From Setoptus koraiensis (taxonomy: Eukaryota; Arthropoda): DNA of 64,000 bases. Below the pieces are notes generated by a model. The model did not search any database. It was not told the DNA's origin and saw only the letters and a program-made list of their open reading frames with translations. The stretch is taken from the NCBI GenBank assembly GCA_048013815.1, contig CM106586.1, positions 9,176,001 through 9,240,000 on the forward strand. The letters run 5' to 3'. Numbering within the stretch: the first letter of the stretch is position 1; every line of letters begins with the position of its first letter. A program made the position numbers and the translations under genes. Positions 20,977 through 32,200 of this stretch are shown piece by piece.

Positions 20977-21996
20977 ATGGCGTCCAACATGAGTCACCTT
21001 AATCCGACCGTGGCAACCGAAAAGGCCACTTTTGCATTGGTCAGTATTGTCTCGGATTTTTCGCTAATGATAAACTTTTAATGAAACGATCGACAGACAA
21101 CGATAATTACCCACTATCTCTTAACTGTCTGTATGTATAGGGTTGCTTCTGGGAAGCGGAGGCTCTTTTTGGTGCCGTAAGAGGCGTCAGCAGAGTGAGA
21201 AGTGGCTACACGGGAGGAAGTAAGCTTAATCCGACCGAGTATGATCTTGGCGATCACACAGAGGCAGTAGACATTGATTACAATCCGAAAGTAATCAAAT
21301 ACAAGGTACTGTTGCAAACAATATCACTGATCATCAAGAGACAATTGCAATCTGACAGATCACAACTGAATTCAAATTAACTATCTTTTATCCAATATTT
21401 AATATCCATAAATTTAAATTTAATATCTCTAGAGGCTGCTGGATATGTTTTGGGCCAATCACGACCCGACATACAATTTCAGGCGACAATACATGTCAGC
21501 CATATATTATCACAATGACAGACAGAGGATGCTGGCCGAAAAAACTAAGCGCAGACAAGCGAAAATGACACAATATGCCAGTAGGGATATCAAGACACAA
21601 ATAGTGCAGGCGTGTACATTTTACAATGCCGAAGATTATAATCAGAAGTATTATTTGCGCAACGTTTGCACAGATTTATTTGACTCTATGCAATTCACAA
21701 GTGGACAACAGGTGATTGAATCTTACGTCGCGGCTCTATTAAATAGCTGGATAGCCCGGTACGGTTTGCACTGCCTCCGGTATGAGCGCGGTTACGAATC
21801 CCGATACGGGTATAGGTATGGCTATCTATACAGATTCTTGGACGATTTTGGTATCTTGGACGTTCATCAAACTGAGATCGCTAGTATTGTTCGTCAAGCC
21901 ACCAAAAAGTGTTGCCGCAATAGATGGTGCAGACGAAAAAATAAATACTACAATGAACGAATGGACATAAGCAACTCAGAATCATTGTCAGATTAA
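20977..21996 (+). CDS. Peptide methionine sulfoxide reductase MsrA, copy C
   Basis: Exons 20977-21039, 21141-21305 and 21433-21996, phase 0; 263 residues. Residues 1 to about 135 equal copy B, including the catalytic GCFWEAEALFG. From the CAGGTGATT codons near 21710 the sequence follows a different tail (YVAALLNSWIARYG, then RYERGYESRYGYRYGYLYR) ending with KKCCRNRWCRRKNKYYNE. The Tyr/Arg-rich piece YGYRYGYLY is absent from A and B. A polyadenylation signal AATAAA lies at 22035-22040, 39 bases past the stop. Divergent from F-box copy 5. Confidence 0.85.
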
Positions 21997-22459
21997 CAAG
22001 TTACCTGTGCAAACATGTTAGTTGTTCGATATAAAATAAAATGAAATATCCAACTCTTTTGTCTGGGCAAACGTACCAATTAATAAATGTTGTCAGTTTT
22101 TTGGTTGTTATCATGACGGGACAATTTAAATATTATGAATTCGTTCATTCATGAAGATCCTTGGACATTCATGAATCACTGGCTTCCGTCGTAAATGAGG
22201 ACAATTACTCCCGCTTAAATCACAATGACATCTAGCAATGAGATAAGTCAGAGAAACCGGATGTCAGCCAGCCAGTACATGTATGGGCTGTCTAATTTAC
22301 AATTTAGCTTTTAGTGTCAGTGAGTTGAGTATAATAATAATTTTATTGTTGTTAGGTGGCGGCTGAATAGATTGAAAAGATTAATTGTGCCGCATCAATT
22401 GTGAGATCGTGGCGTATTAGATCGTCTTTCACACAGTCGGTGGCCCATCATTAAAAAGT
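21997..22459. other. Spacer between MsrA C and the membrane-protein gene
   Basis: Homologous in part to 8460-8740, 12110-12400 and, near 22360-22455, to 14275-14395. The two genes are convergent here. No further gene was recognised. Confidence 0.5.
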
Positions 22460-23956
22460 TTAGTTTTTTTTAGTTTCGAGCCATTCATCTTTTTCTTGTC
22501 GTTTTTCCGCTAAACGCTCGTCTATTTGAATGCGGTTAAGATATGGTTTCGGATTTTTCCTGACAAAAATTATAAGCATGGTAAAGAAAAGGACGAAACC
22601 GACAACCACGGCTGCTGCTACCGCTAATTCTTTTGGAAGAGGCATATGATGTGCATGTGTATCCCACGGATAATGGGTGACTGCGTGATGAGCAACGGTT
22701 GCCCCATTGTGTACGACAGCACCAGCGAATTTTACATCTCGCTCGGAATCTTGTTCGCTTGCCATCAATGATTGCTTGATGGACTCATCGAACACGGATA
22801 ATTTCAGATATTTGGCCAATAAGCGTTCGGCGCCAGCACGTTTCAACAGCCAACCGGACAGACCCTTTGATTGCGTGTAGCACTTTAGGTCGGCATCAAA
22901 CGAATCGAAGGTGTCTGGCTGCTCGAATTTGTGCACCGGATTATCAGCGATCTGATTGGGTGATTCTTTGGTGATGTTGACAATGAAAATTCGTTCGTCG
23001 TTCACTATTTCCCTGTCGAGTTTGTCCACTACATCGCTGTCTAAATCTAGATTTGCTTGCACAATGAGAACACCTTGGCAATATTGAACGGCTTGTATCC
23101 AGTTGAGCAGTCTCACATTTTCGCTTAAGCTTTTTTCTAGATCGCCCGTGTCGTCGCGTGCCAGATACCCCTTCATGGCCAGCAGCGGAATGGTGTAAAT
23201 GGATGCTCGCGCATATCGCTCTATTATTTTGCAAGCCTTCTTAAGTTGGTAGAATTGCTCGATTGACTGTTGCGTATTGAATGTCATTCTGATTGATACG
23301 TCTGAATCTGGCGTGGGCTTCAACGAATCTGCCAGAATGATATTCTCGGCCTTGTTGAACACTGTCGGAGTGAACTTCATGGCCACACTGAGCACCTTTC
23401 TCATGGGCACACTCAATTTCTGAAAGCCTCTGTCATCAATTGGAGCTTGCGACACCTCAGTGATCTTGGCCAGACTAGCCACCAGCGCTTCGTCTTTCTC
23501 TGCTGACTTCAGTTTTTCTGCCAGCGACTTTTTACAAGTCAATATAACTTGACCTGCAAACAATCGGAAAAACGGAACTAGTCGGTGGGTGTGCTTCCGT
23601 TTGAGATGCTTTCCACGACTGGCATTGGCTTTCAATTGTTTATCAACAGCCAACAATTGATCCGCAAATCCTGGTTCGCATACCGACGAAGTTTCTGCTT
23701 GCTCTACGACACCTTGCAACAATTTCAGATCAGAGTATCCATCTACACTGCGAAGACACTTGTTCAATATTTCCTCCTGTTCTTCTCCCAGCCAGCTAGA
23801 AAAGTCCGCCAAAAATAAGAATGAGACAACCTTATCTAGTCTCCTGACCAAATCAACACATTGTGGCGTATTTATTGCATTGACTTTGTTGTGGAATGCA
23901 ATTTCTCCAACACACATCAGACACAACATCAACAGGCTGCTTCGCGACACGATCAT
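22460..23956 (-). CDS. Type I membrane protein of unknown function
   Basis: A single-exon 498-residue frame. Residues 1-27 (MIVSRSSLLMLCLMCVGEIA and on) look like a signal peptide; residues about 443-465 (AVAAAVVVGFVLFFTMLIIF) are a transmembrane segment followed by a charged cytosolic tail (RLAEKRQEKDEW). The ectodomain of about 410 residues is mostly helical in appearance, with about eight cysteines, a basic KLKRKHTHR stretch, and a His-rich part just before the membrane (HHAVTHYPWDTHAHHMPLP). I do not recognise the family. The gene belongs to the local duplicated cluster, since a 5'-truncated copy sits at 14593-15393. It is convergent with MsrA copy C and divergent from F-box 6. Confidence 0.8.
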   Translation of the reverse strand: MIVSRSSLLMLCLMCVGEIAFHNKVNAINTPQCVDLVRRLDKVVSFLFLADFSSWLGEEQEEILNKCLRSVDGYSDLKLLQGVVEQAETSSVCEPGFADQLLAVDKQLKANASRGKHLKRKHTHRLVPFFRLFAGQVILTCKKSLAEKLKSAEKDEALVASLAKITEVSQAPIDDRGFQKLSVPMRKVLSVAMKFTPTVFNKAENIILADSLKPTPDSDVSIRMTFNTQQSIEQFYQLKKACKIIERYARASIYTIPLLAMKGYLARDDTGDLEKSLSENVRLLNWIQAVQYCQGVLIVQANLDLDSDVVDKLDREIVNDERIFIVNITKESPNQIADNPVHKFEQPDTFDSFDADLKCYTQSKGLSGWLLKRAGAERLLAKYLKLSVFDESIKQSLMASEQDSERDVKFAGAVVHNGATVAHHAVTHYPWDTHAHHMPLPKELAVAAAVVVGFVLFFTMLIIFVRKNPKPYLNRIQIDERLAEKRQEKDEWLETKKN

Positions 23957-24972
23957 TTATTTGCCTAGCTGTTCCTGGTTTATGGCGCAACAAACTATCT
24001 GAATGAGTTGGTTTAATGATGGACTTATTCGGTCAATTTGTGATCATTACTTTTCGCTCGGCCCTTTGATTGCTTCGATTGGCAGAGATCGCCCACTATT
24101 TATACTTCGGATTCGCGTCATGAAATTACAGCAAGCTTACAGGTTCGCATACGAATCTATTCTTGTCTATTCCGAAAATAGTTCAATCATGAGACATTTA
24201 TACGAAAAGATCCAATCGACATCTTTCCATTTGTCGATTTAAATGTCACCAAAATCAACTAACAATCATTGTGCTGCTAGTCGATATAGCCCCACAAAAT
24301 GGTCTGTGTCTCGGGTTGGTTACGACGATCATCATTTGCATGGCATCTAACCAGTTTCAGCCACATGATGCCGCAATTGTCGGGCCGGAAATTCTCTGAT
24401 GAAATTCTCTGTGAGGCCTCTTAATACTTAATACTAAACACCTGACCTTCAGTCAGAAATCTTGGTTTTGCGAAGTACCGTTTGATGAGGCGAGAATAGT
24501 CAAATGAAGAGGGATAATTTGGCGAATGTTTCAAAGTAATAGAGGCCGTGGTGCGATCATATGTTAATATTTGCACAAACAAGTGAGTGACTTGTGCATG
24601 ACAACCGATACAACTTTTCAACGAGAGTTACAGTTTTCGGTTGGATATTCATTGGGTGAATCGTATGCTCGTCAATCTCTAGTTCAATACTGTTCGAATT
24701 ATCCGCCAGTCAATCGACTCACTCACTTGTCAGGGAAAACCGTTCAATTTGTTCATCGCATTGTTCGTCCTTGATGCAACCTTAACTAAAAAATCGAGCA
24801 TGGATTATTGGCGTCGCAGTCGAGACTGCCATATCACGTACAGTAGACTGCTGCACGCATCGTTACAACCAACGATTACATTTTTGGGTTGTTACACAAC
24901 TGCATGCTTCAATTACATTATTGTATTAATACTTCGTGTTTGCAAATTTATTTACACGACAAGTGAAAAGCA
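23957..24972. other. Intergenic region between membrane-protein gene and F-box 6
   Basis: AT-rich, non-repetitive. Presumably holds both divergent promoters. Short open frames present have no recognisable domain. Confidence 0.4.
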
Positions 24973-25824
24973 ATGGATAAATTACCCAACGAACTCTGGC
25001 TGAAGATCTTCAGCTATTTGAACGATTTCAAGGACCATGGCCGACTTTCAATGGTATCCAAGGAAATGAACTCACTGGTCTCCTATCATCTCGGCAAGCT
25101 AAAGAGGTTCGACGCGGGAGATCTTGGATTTGGAGACATCACGACTTTAGAGCCACTTTTCATGAAGCTCTCCAATTTGAGAGAAGTCGACCTCAGTGGA
25201 TATGTCCTGGAATTTCCTAAGGACTCGCACCGCTACTTGAGTGACAATTGTCCCATGTTGACCGATTTGGAACTACGAAGTATAGAATTCGCTCCGTCAG
25301 AGCTATTTAACCTCGTGACCAAGTGCCGGCATGTGACTACGCTCCGGATTAATTCCATCGTACTGGAAAGTGAGGATGAGTTAAGCAGGCTGTTACCTGA
25401 GGTCAAATCAAGACTCCTCCATCTTGATATGCCCTTTATTGATGGGCAACGTAATCTTGTCGTCGAAGGAGAGTATAACCTGCGATCGCTTGATATCAGA
25501 CATACTTTGCATGACGATTATCTAGATTTAATATGTGCCTGCCCGGAACTTAAAGTGTTGTCGGCTTCTTTAGTCTCAAGAGAATCGCTTGACAAGGTAA
25601 TCGCCAGCTGCCCTAAACTTGAGAGCTTCACATTGGAGGGATATCACCAAGATATTCCACAGCTTGAGACACCAAAAATCTATGTACGAAATATATTTAG
25701 ACAAAGTATACATCATGGATTTTCCGATGACGACGACCGTGAGAAATACTACGATCCATACCCCCCCGACGTGGAAACCCGGTACTCGGAAACTCCTTCC
25801 GATCGTACATGGTCGAATAGTTAA
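24973..25824 (+). CDS. F-box/LRR protein, divergent member (copy 6)
   Basis: A 283-residue single-exon frame opening directly with the F-box MDKLPNELWLKIFSYLND then GRLSMVSKEMNSLV (residues 3-40), and LRR-like repeats LREVDLSG, LTDLELRS, VTTLRINS, LLHLDMPF, LRSLDIRH, LKVLSASL, LESFTLEG. The C-terminal 50 residues are acidic and Tyr/Asp-rich (DDDDREKYYDPYPPD) and do not contain the DEWCN block of copies 1-5. It is therefore an older paralogue. It is on the opposite strand from the other five, and a fragment of the cluster's shared spacer lies just downstream (26085-26150). Confidence 0.82.
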   Translation: MDKLPNELWLKIFSYLNDFKDHGRLSMVSKEMNSLVSYHLGKLKRFDAGDLGFGDITTLEPLFMKLSNLREVDLSGYVLEFPKDSHRYLSDNCPMLTDLELRSIEFAPSELFNLVTKCRHVTTLRINSIVLESEDELSRLLPEVKSRLLHLDMPFIDGQRNLVVEGEYNLRSLDIRHTLHDDYLDLICACPELKVLSASLVSRESLDKVIASCPKLESFTLEGYHQDIPQLETPKIYVRNIFRQSIHHGFSDDDDREKYYDPYPPDVETRYSETPSDRTWSNS

Positions 25825-26285
25825 TAGAAATACCGAGGCCTCGTATGAATCAAAAATATACAGAATGTTGTTTACACTCAAAATGCATGTTGAGCACAGT
25901 GATCGGGGCAGGTTGCGAGGCGACCTCCCCGCTGGGAGGCGGGAGGCCAAGTGGGAGGGGAAAGCGGGAGGTTCAAGCCCATATAGTGGGAGGTTCAAGC
26001 CCATATAGCGGGAGGTGGGAGGAATACCTGCCCCGATCACTAGTTGAGCTCGATTTTTTGTAACTGCCACGGAAACGCTATACGGATAATAATAATTTTA
26101 TTGCGGTTTGGTGACAGCTGAAGAGATTGAAAAGATTTATTTGATGGAATGGGGGATCATTGCTGTTGTTGTTACATAATAATAATTCACGTTTTTTTTT
26201 CTGTTAACTTTCACACGTATTTACATCACCGATTGACTGATTAAGACTGCTCGATCGATTGCGTAGTCTTAATCATTTGTGTTGG
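25825..26285. other. 3' region of F-box 6 and of the 2065-residue protein gene
   Basis: Holds a 146-base MITE (25897-26042) and a fragment (about 26085-26150) of the spacer repeated through the F-box/MsrA cluster, which marks the cluster's right-hand edge. A minus-strand AATAAA near 26097-26102 could serve the gene that ends at 26286. Confidence 0.5.
25897..26042. mobile_element. Short hAT-like MITE
   Basis: 146 bases with 17-base terminal inverted repeats CAGTGATCGGGGCAGGT / ACCTGCCCCGATCACTA (one terminal mismatch), flanked by 8-base repeats GTTGAGCA (25889-25896) and GTTGAGCT (26043-26050), which match at seven of eight positions. The 5'-CAG end and 8-base duplication fit hAT elements. 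Inside, a 22-base unit beginning GGGAGGTTCAAGCCCATATA is repeated twice. It has no coding capacity. TIR sequence is unrelated to the element at 17159. Confidence 0.8.
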
Positions 26286-29200
26286 TCAGTGTTGGGCGCT
26301 TGTGGCGGTCTTGTTTGGCGGAGGCCAGGGATAGGCGACACCACGAACTAAATTGATTGCCTTTATGAATTCCTGTTTCGGTTCAACTCGCTCACCTGTT
26401 GTGCTGGCCGTTGTGTCTTGCTGCTGGTCAACAGGTTTGCTAGTTGTTGTGTCATTTCTGTTTGTTTGCATCGATGCTGTTGTTGTTGTTGTTGTTGCCA
26501 CTGGTGTCGTTGGCCTCTCTGGATTCATTTCACTCGGTTCCCATAGATTGTCTATTTGGCTTTGTTCTGTCACAATGGTTGTTGCCTTGGTTGTTGTTGT
26601 TGCATCGTTCGTGAAAAAATCACTCAATGTAGATGGCGGTGCAACCGTTGTAACGGTTGTGTCTGTTGTTGTTGTTGTCGTCGTCGGTATGGTGGTTGTT
26701 GTGCTTGTTGTTGTTGAACTTGATCTGTATTCATGTGGCCGCTGTTGTTGGTGCTCGCTGTCGTTATTAATTATATCGTTTGATTTATCCCTCATGGGCA
26801 CAAAACCTCCATCGCTTCCGGTGCTCCGTCGACCGGCCATCGAGCGCATACCTCGCATTTGTTGATTGTCCGCCTGTTTATCATCTGTTGTTGTTGTTGA
26901 CATACGATTGTTGTTGCTGTCTCTGCTGACCAGAGTGTAAGCCGACTCCATGAGCAGCTTGTCCGGGGCCCCATTGGCGTTCTTGGCCACTGGGCGCTGC
27001 TCTTTGCTGGCGTCGCCCTGATAACTTTGATGAATCTCTGGCTGTCGGGCACGGTGCTGATCGGGTGAGGGATATCTTTTGTCATTGTCGTAAATGGCCC
27101 CATTTTGGGCCCGCTTGCTCGCTTGTTGTTTGTCGCCACCGGAAGCATCGGTGCGATTGTGAGCGACCGTGAGGCGTTCGTTTTCTCTGCTCGGCTCAAC
27201 CACTGGGGCCATGTTCGAGTAGTCGGTGTACAAGTGGGCCGAGTTTGACACTTGCTGCTGCCGATACTGATCGTCCGCACTCATTTGCATGTTGTCCGAC
27301 GGTGGCGCCGCGCCCTCGGGCGACGACCACGTTCTCACTAGCTCGTGACCCGAGCTTTGGCTGTCCGCCGGCATCATCAAGTTTTGCGGGCCGTCCGCTG
27401 GCATCATCAAGTTTTGCGGGCCGTCCGCTGGCATCGTCGGGTTTTGCGCCGCAAACGAGGCCGCCGCCGCCGCCTGAGCGTATCGGGCCTGTTGTTGTTT
27501 GGTTGCGCGATACGGTTGCTGTTGGTGGTAGTTGCCGTGATGAAACTGCTGGTTCCACTTGGAGTTCAAGCGGCGCGATGGGCCGCTCACCGGGGCCAGC
27601 CGCACCCGATGCGGCTCGTCGTCGCTGCCGAAATTGATGGCCTCGAAGAATTTGCTCGAACGCAGCGCCTGATCCTGTATCATGCGCGACAAATCCATTG
27701 CGCTCGCGCCGGGCCCGAAATCCATTTTTGGCTTCAGTTTCTTCTCGGTGCCCGCGACAATTGCGCCCGTCAGGGCGGACGCGGCCGACGAAGCCACCGA
27801 CGACGCGGCAGAGGCGGCCGCCGATGTTGCCGCGGCGCTCAACACTGCGCGAGCCGGCGATTTAGGCGCCGACGGCCTACTACTGGCCACACCGGCCAGC
27901 GGCCTGGCCGCGTGTCCGCCGGGCACCATCGATCTGAGCACGTTGCGCAGACGACTTCCGCTCGGGGCGCTTTCGGTGCCCTTGTTGCCCGTGGGCCGCC
28001 GTCTGAGGCCGCCAAACAGCCGGTTTGCACCGCTGCCGGAACCCGCGCCGCCGCCCGACGACGACGACGATGGATTTCGGTCGCGATTGTTTCTGTTGGC
28101 TCTGGCCAATGCAAACGGCAACATCATTCCGGCCATTTGCATCATACTTGGCGGCGGCGGAAACGGAATATTGGGTATCTGGGGCGCGTTGGGTATGCTG
28201 GGTATGTTGGGCATGGAGGGCAGGCGACTTTGCAGTGAGCGCATTTGATCGCGCAATTGTCTCGACAATCGCACCATAGCGGTCACATTGTTTGCGTCGG
28301 GCCCGTTGACGGACGCACTAAGACCGCTGTGAACACCGCGCAACGTGTTCATGTTTGCCAGCGCATTCAGTCCGTCGTCGTCCCAGTTGATGGGGCCCGA
28401 AATGGGGCCCACGCCGCTCGAACCGATGAACGGGGCACCGACCGCTGCCTGTTGGCCCTGGGCGGCGGCCGAGGCAAATCCGCCTATGGGAATGGTTTGT
28501 TTTGCGGGCGACGCGGACGCCATTTGCATGTGCTGCTGTTGCGCCAAACTGGCCATTGAGGGCCGCTGATAGGTGGCGACACCGTACGGTGGCGACATCA
28601 CCTTAACGGATGGCTGCCAGTTGAGTTGTTGCTGTTTGTGGCCCGTCCCGCCTTGCACGCTGTCCGCCAGCACGGGATTATGCGAATACCCGAGCGGATA
28701 CGCGACGACGGGCCGCTGCGCTACCGTGTGCTGCTGCTGAGATTGCTGGCCCAACATGAGCCAGGGCGCCTTGTTCTGCTGGCCGTTGGGCTGGCTTGAA
28801 TCGGGCGACATGCTGCTGTGCGATACCGTTGGCTCGCTCGAGGCCCAACTGATACCGGGCCCGTACTGATGGGGCCGCTTGTCGGGCTTGCCGTCGCCCT
28901 GCTGGGGCTCCTGGAAATACTGACCGTGCGGCCGCTGGGGCCGGTTGAGGGCGCTGTAGGCGGCCTCTGACCATTGCTGGGGCGACATGGGGAACTCGAG
29001 TTGTTGCTGCTGCTGGCCCGGCGGGCTGGCGTAATTGGCCAGCATCATGGCGGGCTCCGTGGACGCCACACTGTTGAACGGGCCGGCGCCCGCGGGATAG
29101 TGACCGGCAAACGCAAACTGCGACGGAATGGAGCCCATGCCCATGTCCGGCCCGTAGACGCTGGCGTCGGTGTTGGGGTTGAAATTGACATAGCCGCTAA

Positions 29201-32200
29201 AGTTGGAGCTGGCGGCCACTTGTTGCTGGCTGGCAGCGGCCGCTGCGGCCATTTGCGCCATCATCGAGTGCATGATGGAGGCCGGGTGCTGCGGGCTGCC
29301 GCTCATCGATTGGGCAGCCATGTCGGCCGCTTGCGGCATCATATGGTGCTGGTTTGCGTAAAATTGCTGATACGATTCCATGGTGGGCGCCATCATCGGG
29401 CCGGCGGCGAACATTGACTGGTGCTGGCCGAACATGGGCTCGGCGCCGGCGCCCAGTTGGTCGGCCAGCGATTGCGTAAAGTTGGCCGGTCCCTCGATCG
29501 ATTGGCCCGCGTCCGCGTCTTGCCCGGCGCCGCTGTCCTGGGTGGCGCCCGCGGCCGCCGCGTCCGCGTCCTGGTTGAATTGATACTGCTGCGCCTCTGA
29601 GCTGTCCAGCGGCTTCAGCTCGCCCGTGTTGACGTCCAGAGTGAACTGTTTCGCGGACCCGTCCGACGAGCTGCTCAGCTGATCGGTGTCAATCACGTGG
29701 TTCTTGGTGTCGCCGGCGTCTTGCGTCACGGGCTCACCTGTCGTCGACTGGCCCCTGTTTTGTTTGTTCGCGTTGGACTGCTGCTGCTGCTGTTGTTGTT
29801 GCTGCTGTTTGCTCTTCAGTCGCTTGTCCATCTTGCGGGTGTTGGCGGTCCGCGAGCTCAACCCGAACGGCTGCTGATTGAGCAGCATGGCCGCGGCCGC
29901 CATGAACTTTTCGCCCTGCTGAATGTCGCCCACGGCATTCGATATCAGGCTGGTGGTCAGTGCGGACGGCGACAACATGACCGCCGACTGGGGCATCATA
30001 ACGGTGTCCATCATTGCGGGCTCGCCGCTGAACGGGCCGCCCTCGTTCGGGCCGCTCCGCGTTTGTCGATGCTGGTGGTGGGGCGCGCTGGCGGTCACAA
30101 TGGCCGGCGATGAGGCCGCGCCCTGCAGATAGTCGGCGCTCGTGCTGGCACCGGTCGGCGCGTAGCCGGCCACCGGCCGGGCCCAGCGGGCCGGGTACTT
30201 GTTGTAGCCCGCCGCGGCATACATGCCGGGCCCGTACATGCCGGCATAGTGGGCCGGTTGGAGCGCAAGGGCGTGGTCCGCGGCGCCGCTAGCTCCCTTG
30301 CGTCGGAGTGCCGCGTTGCGCGATACCAACGCAAACAGCCGCATGGGCGACAGGTATTTGGACAGGTGATCGTGGTTGTGGCGTCTCGACGACGATTTCA
30401 GCAGTCTGAAGCGGAGATTCCTGAACAATGGCGAGCTGCTGTTCGAGCTCGGGCCGGCCGGCGCGCTTGTGTTGGTGGTGGCGGCCGCCTCCTTTAGCGA
30501 CTTGAGCACCATCTGTCGGGCCGCTTGTCCCGCCAGGGCGGTCATGGACGCTATCGCTTGCGATTCCGCGCCTATGGGCTCCATGGACATGGCGCTCATG
30601 AGCTGTTGATCGATGAACTGTTGCTGCTGCTGGCCGCTTGGCGGCCCGTTAAATTGACTGATGGCCGCATTGTGGCCGTTCCACGAACTAAATGGTGGGC
30701 CCACCACGGAGCTTTCAGCCGAATGTTGGGCCCAATCGGGCGCCGGTGCGACTCGGCTGGCGTGCCTGCCGCTCGACGCCACCGGCCTGTACGCGTACAG
30801 CTGACTCGGCTGGCTGATTGTGTGGGGCCACTTTGAGGCCTCTTGCGCCTCGTGAGTTTCTAGCATGTCGAGAGTGGGCAGCAGAGTTGGAATTGGCTTT
30901 TGTTGTTTGTTGTTGCCATTGTTGTTGTTGCTCGATTTGTTGCCTGGCGGATAATGATGACCGGAAGTGGGCGCAAAATCCGACGGCACTTGCATCAGTT
31001 GCGTTGAGTTGTGCGTGTGTCGCATCATCATTTTCATTTGATTTGATTGATTGAGCGAGTTGGCTCGCATCGACGAACTGACCTCAATGTCGGCCCCATT
31101 CTGTTGCTGTTGTTGCTGTTGCTGTCGCGAATCGTCTTGCTGCTGACCGAGCAGCTGACTCAATGGCTTCACCACGAGCGTACGTGGCAATCGCTGGTCG
31201 CCGGTGCTGTCGCCCACGCTGTACCTGCTGTTGTATAACTGGCTCAAATCAGAAGCCGACAGCGAGTCGCCGCCGTCAATTGACTTCAGTTGATCCGATA
31301 CAGAGTCTGCGCCGCCGTCGGCCAACAATTTGGTTATTTTGTCATTGAACGAGTTGCTTGCTGAAGTGTCCGCTTCCGCCGCGGCCGCGGCCGCAGCCGC
31401 TGTTTGCCGCTCACTTCCGGTCAGTGTGTCCGATGTGGGCAGCCCAGTTGGTTGTTGATATTCATTCATAAAGGTCGGGCTGATTGTCGCACGATATCTG
31501 GCCAGCGTCACGGGCAGTGACACTGGCAGCAATGGGGGAGCCGGCGAGCTCATCAGGAGATTCGATGGGGCCGCCACGGTGTCCTCGTAGCGGCGCGAAT
31601 GGTCGCCGCTGCTGAAGTGACCCTCGTAATTGTGAGGCTTATACTTTTTCACCCAATGGTGCACAACAACCGGCTTAGGCACATACTTGAGATGATGGTG
31701 ATGGTGGTGACAGTGCACCACCGGCCAGGGTATGGGCATGGGTTGCGGGTGGCCGTGCGAGCCGCCGCCGCCGCCATCGATCGCTATAACGGTCGTTTTG
31801 GAGCCCTTGCTCTTGTCGCTCTTGCCCGCCTCCGCGAACAAAATCATGCCGGCCCGCTTGTGGCGGGCGCCGGTCATTCGGGCAAGCAACGAGGCCACCA
31901 AATTGCCGTCTTGTCGGTTGTCGTTGTGGTGGCCAGCGCGCGATTGTTGGTTTGGGTCTTCTGAGATAAAGCTAATTGCTGATAGTAATAGTGAGCCGCC
32001 CATCAATGCGATTGTGACAATAAATATACTGTTGAGTTGGGGCCGCTTTGATTTGGTGCAATATTGGTGGCGCGTAGTGGTCATTTTGTGCTCGGTCAGC
32101 TTGCAATTGTTGTGTCTTGTCGACGATGGATGCTCGCTGGCGAGCAATGCACAATTATCCGTATTCATTTGATGATGATGGTGATTAGTATTCATTTGAT

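Noticed and set aside
27245-31348. Many plus- and minus-frame ORFs inside the 26.3-32.5 kb gene
   Set aside because: They are antisense or shifted-frame shadows of the long GC-rich 2065-codon frame.
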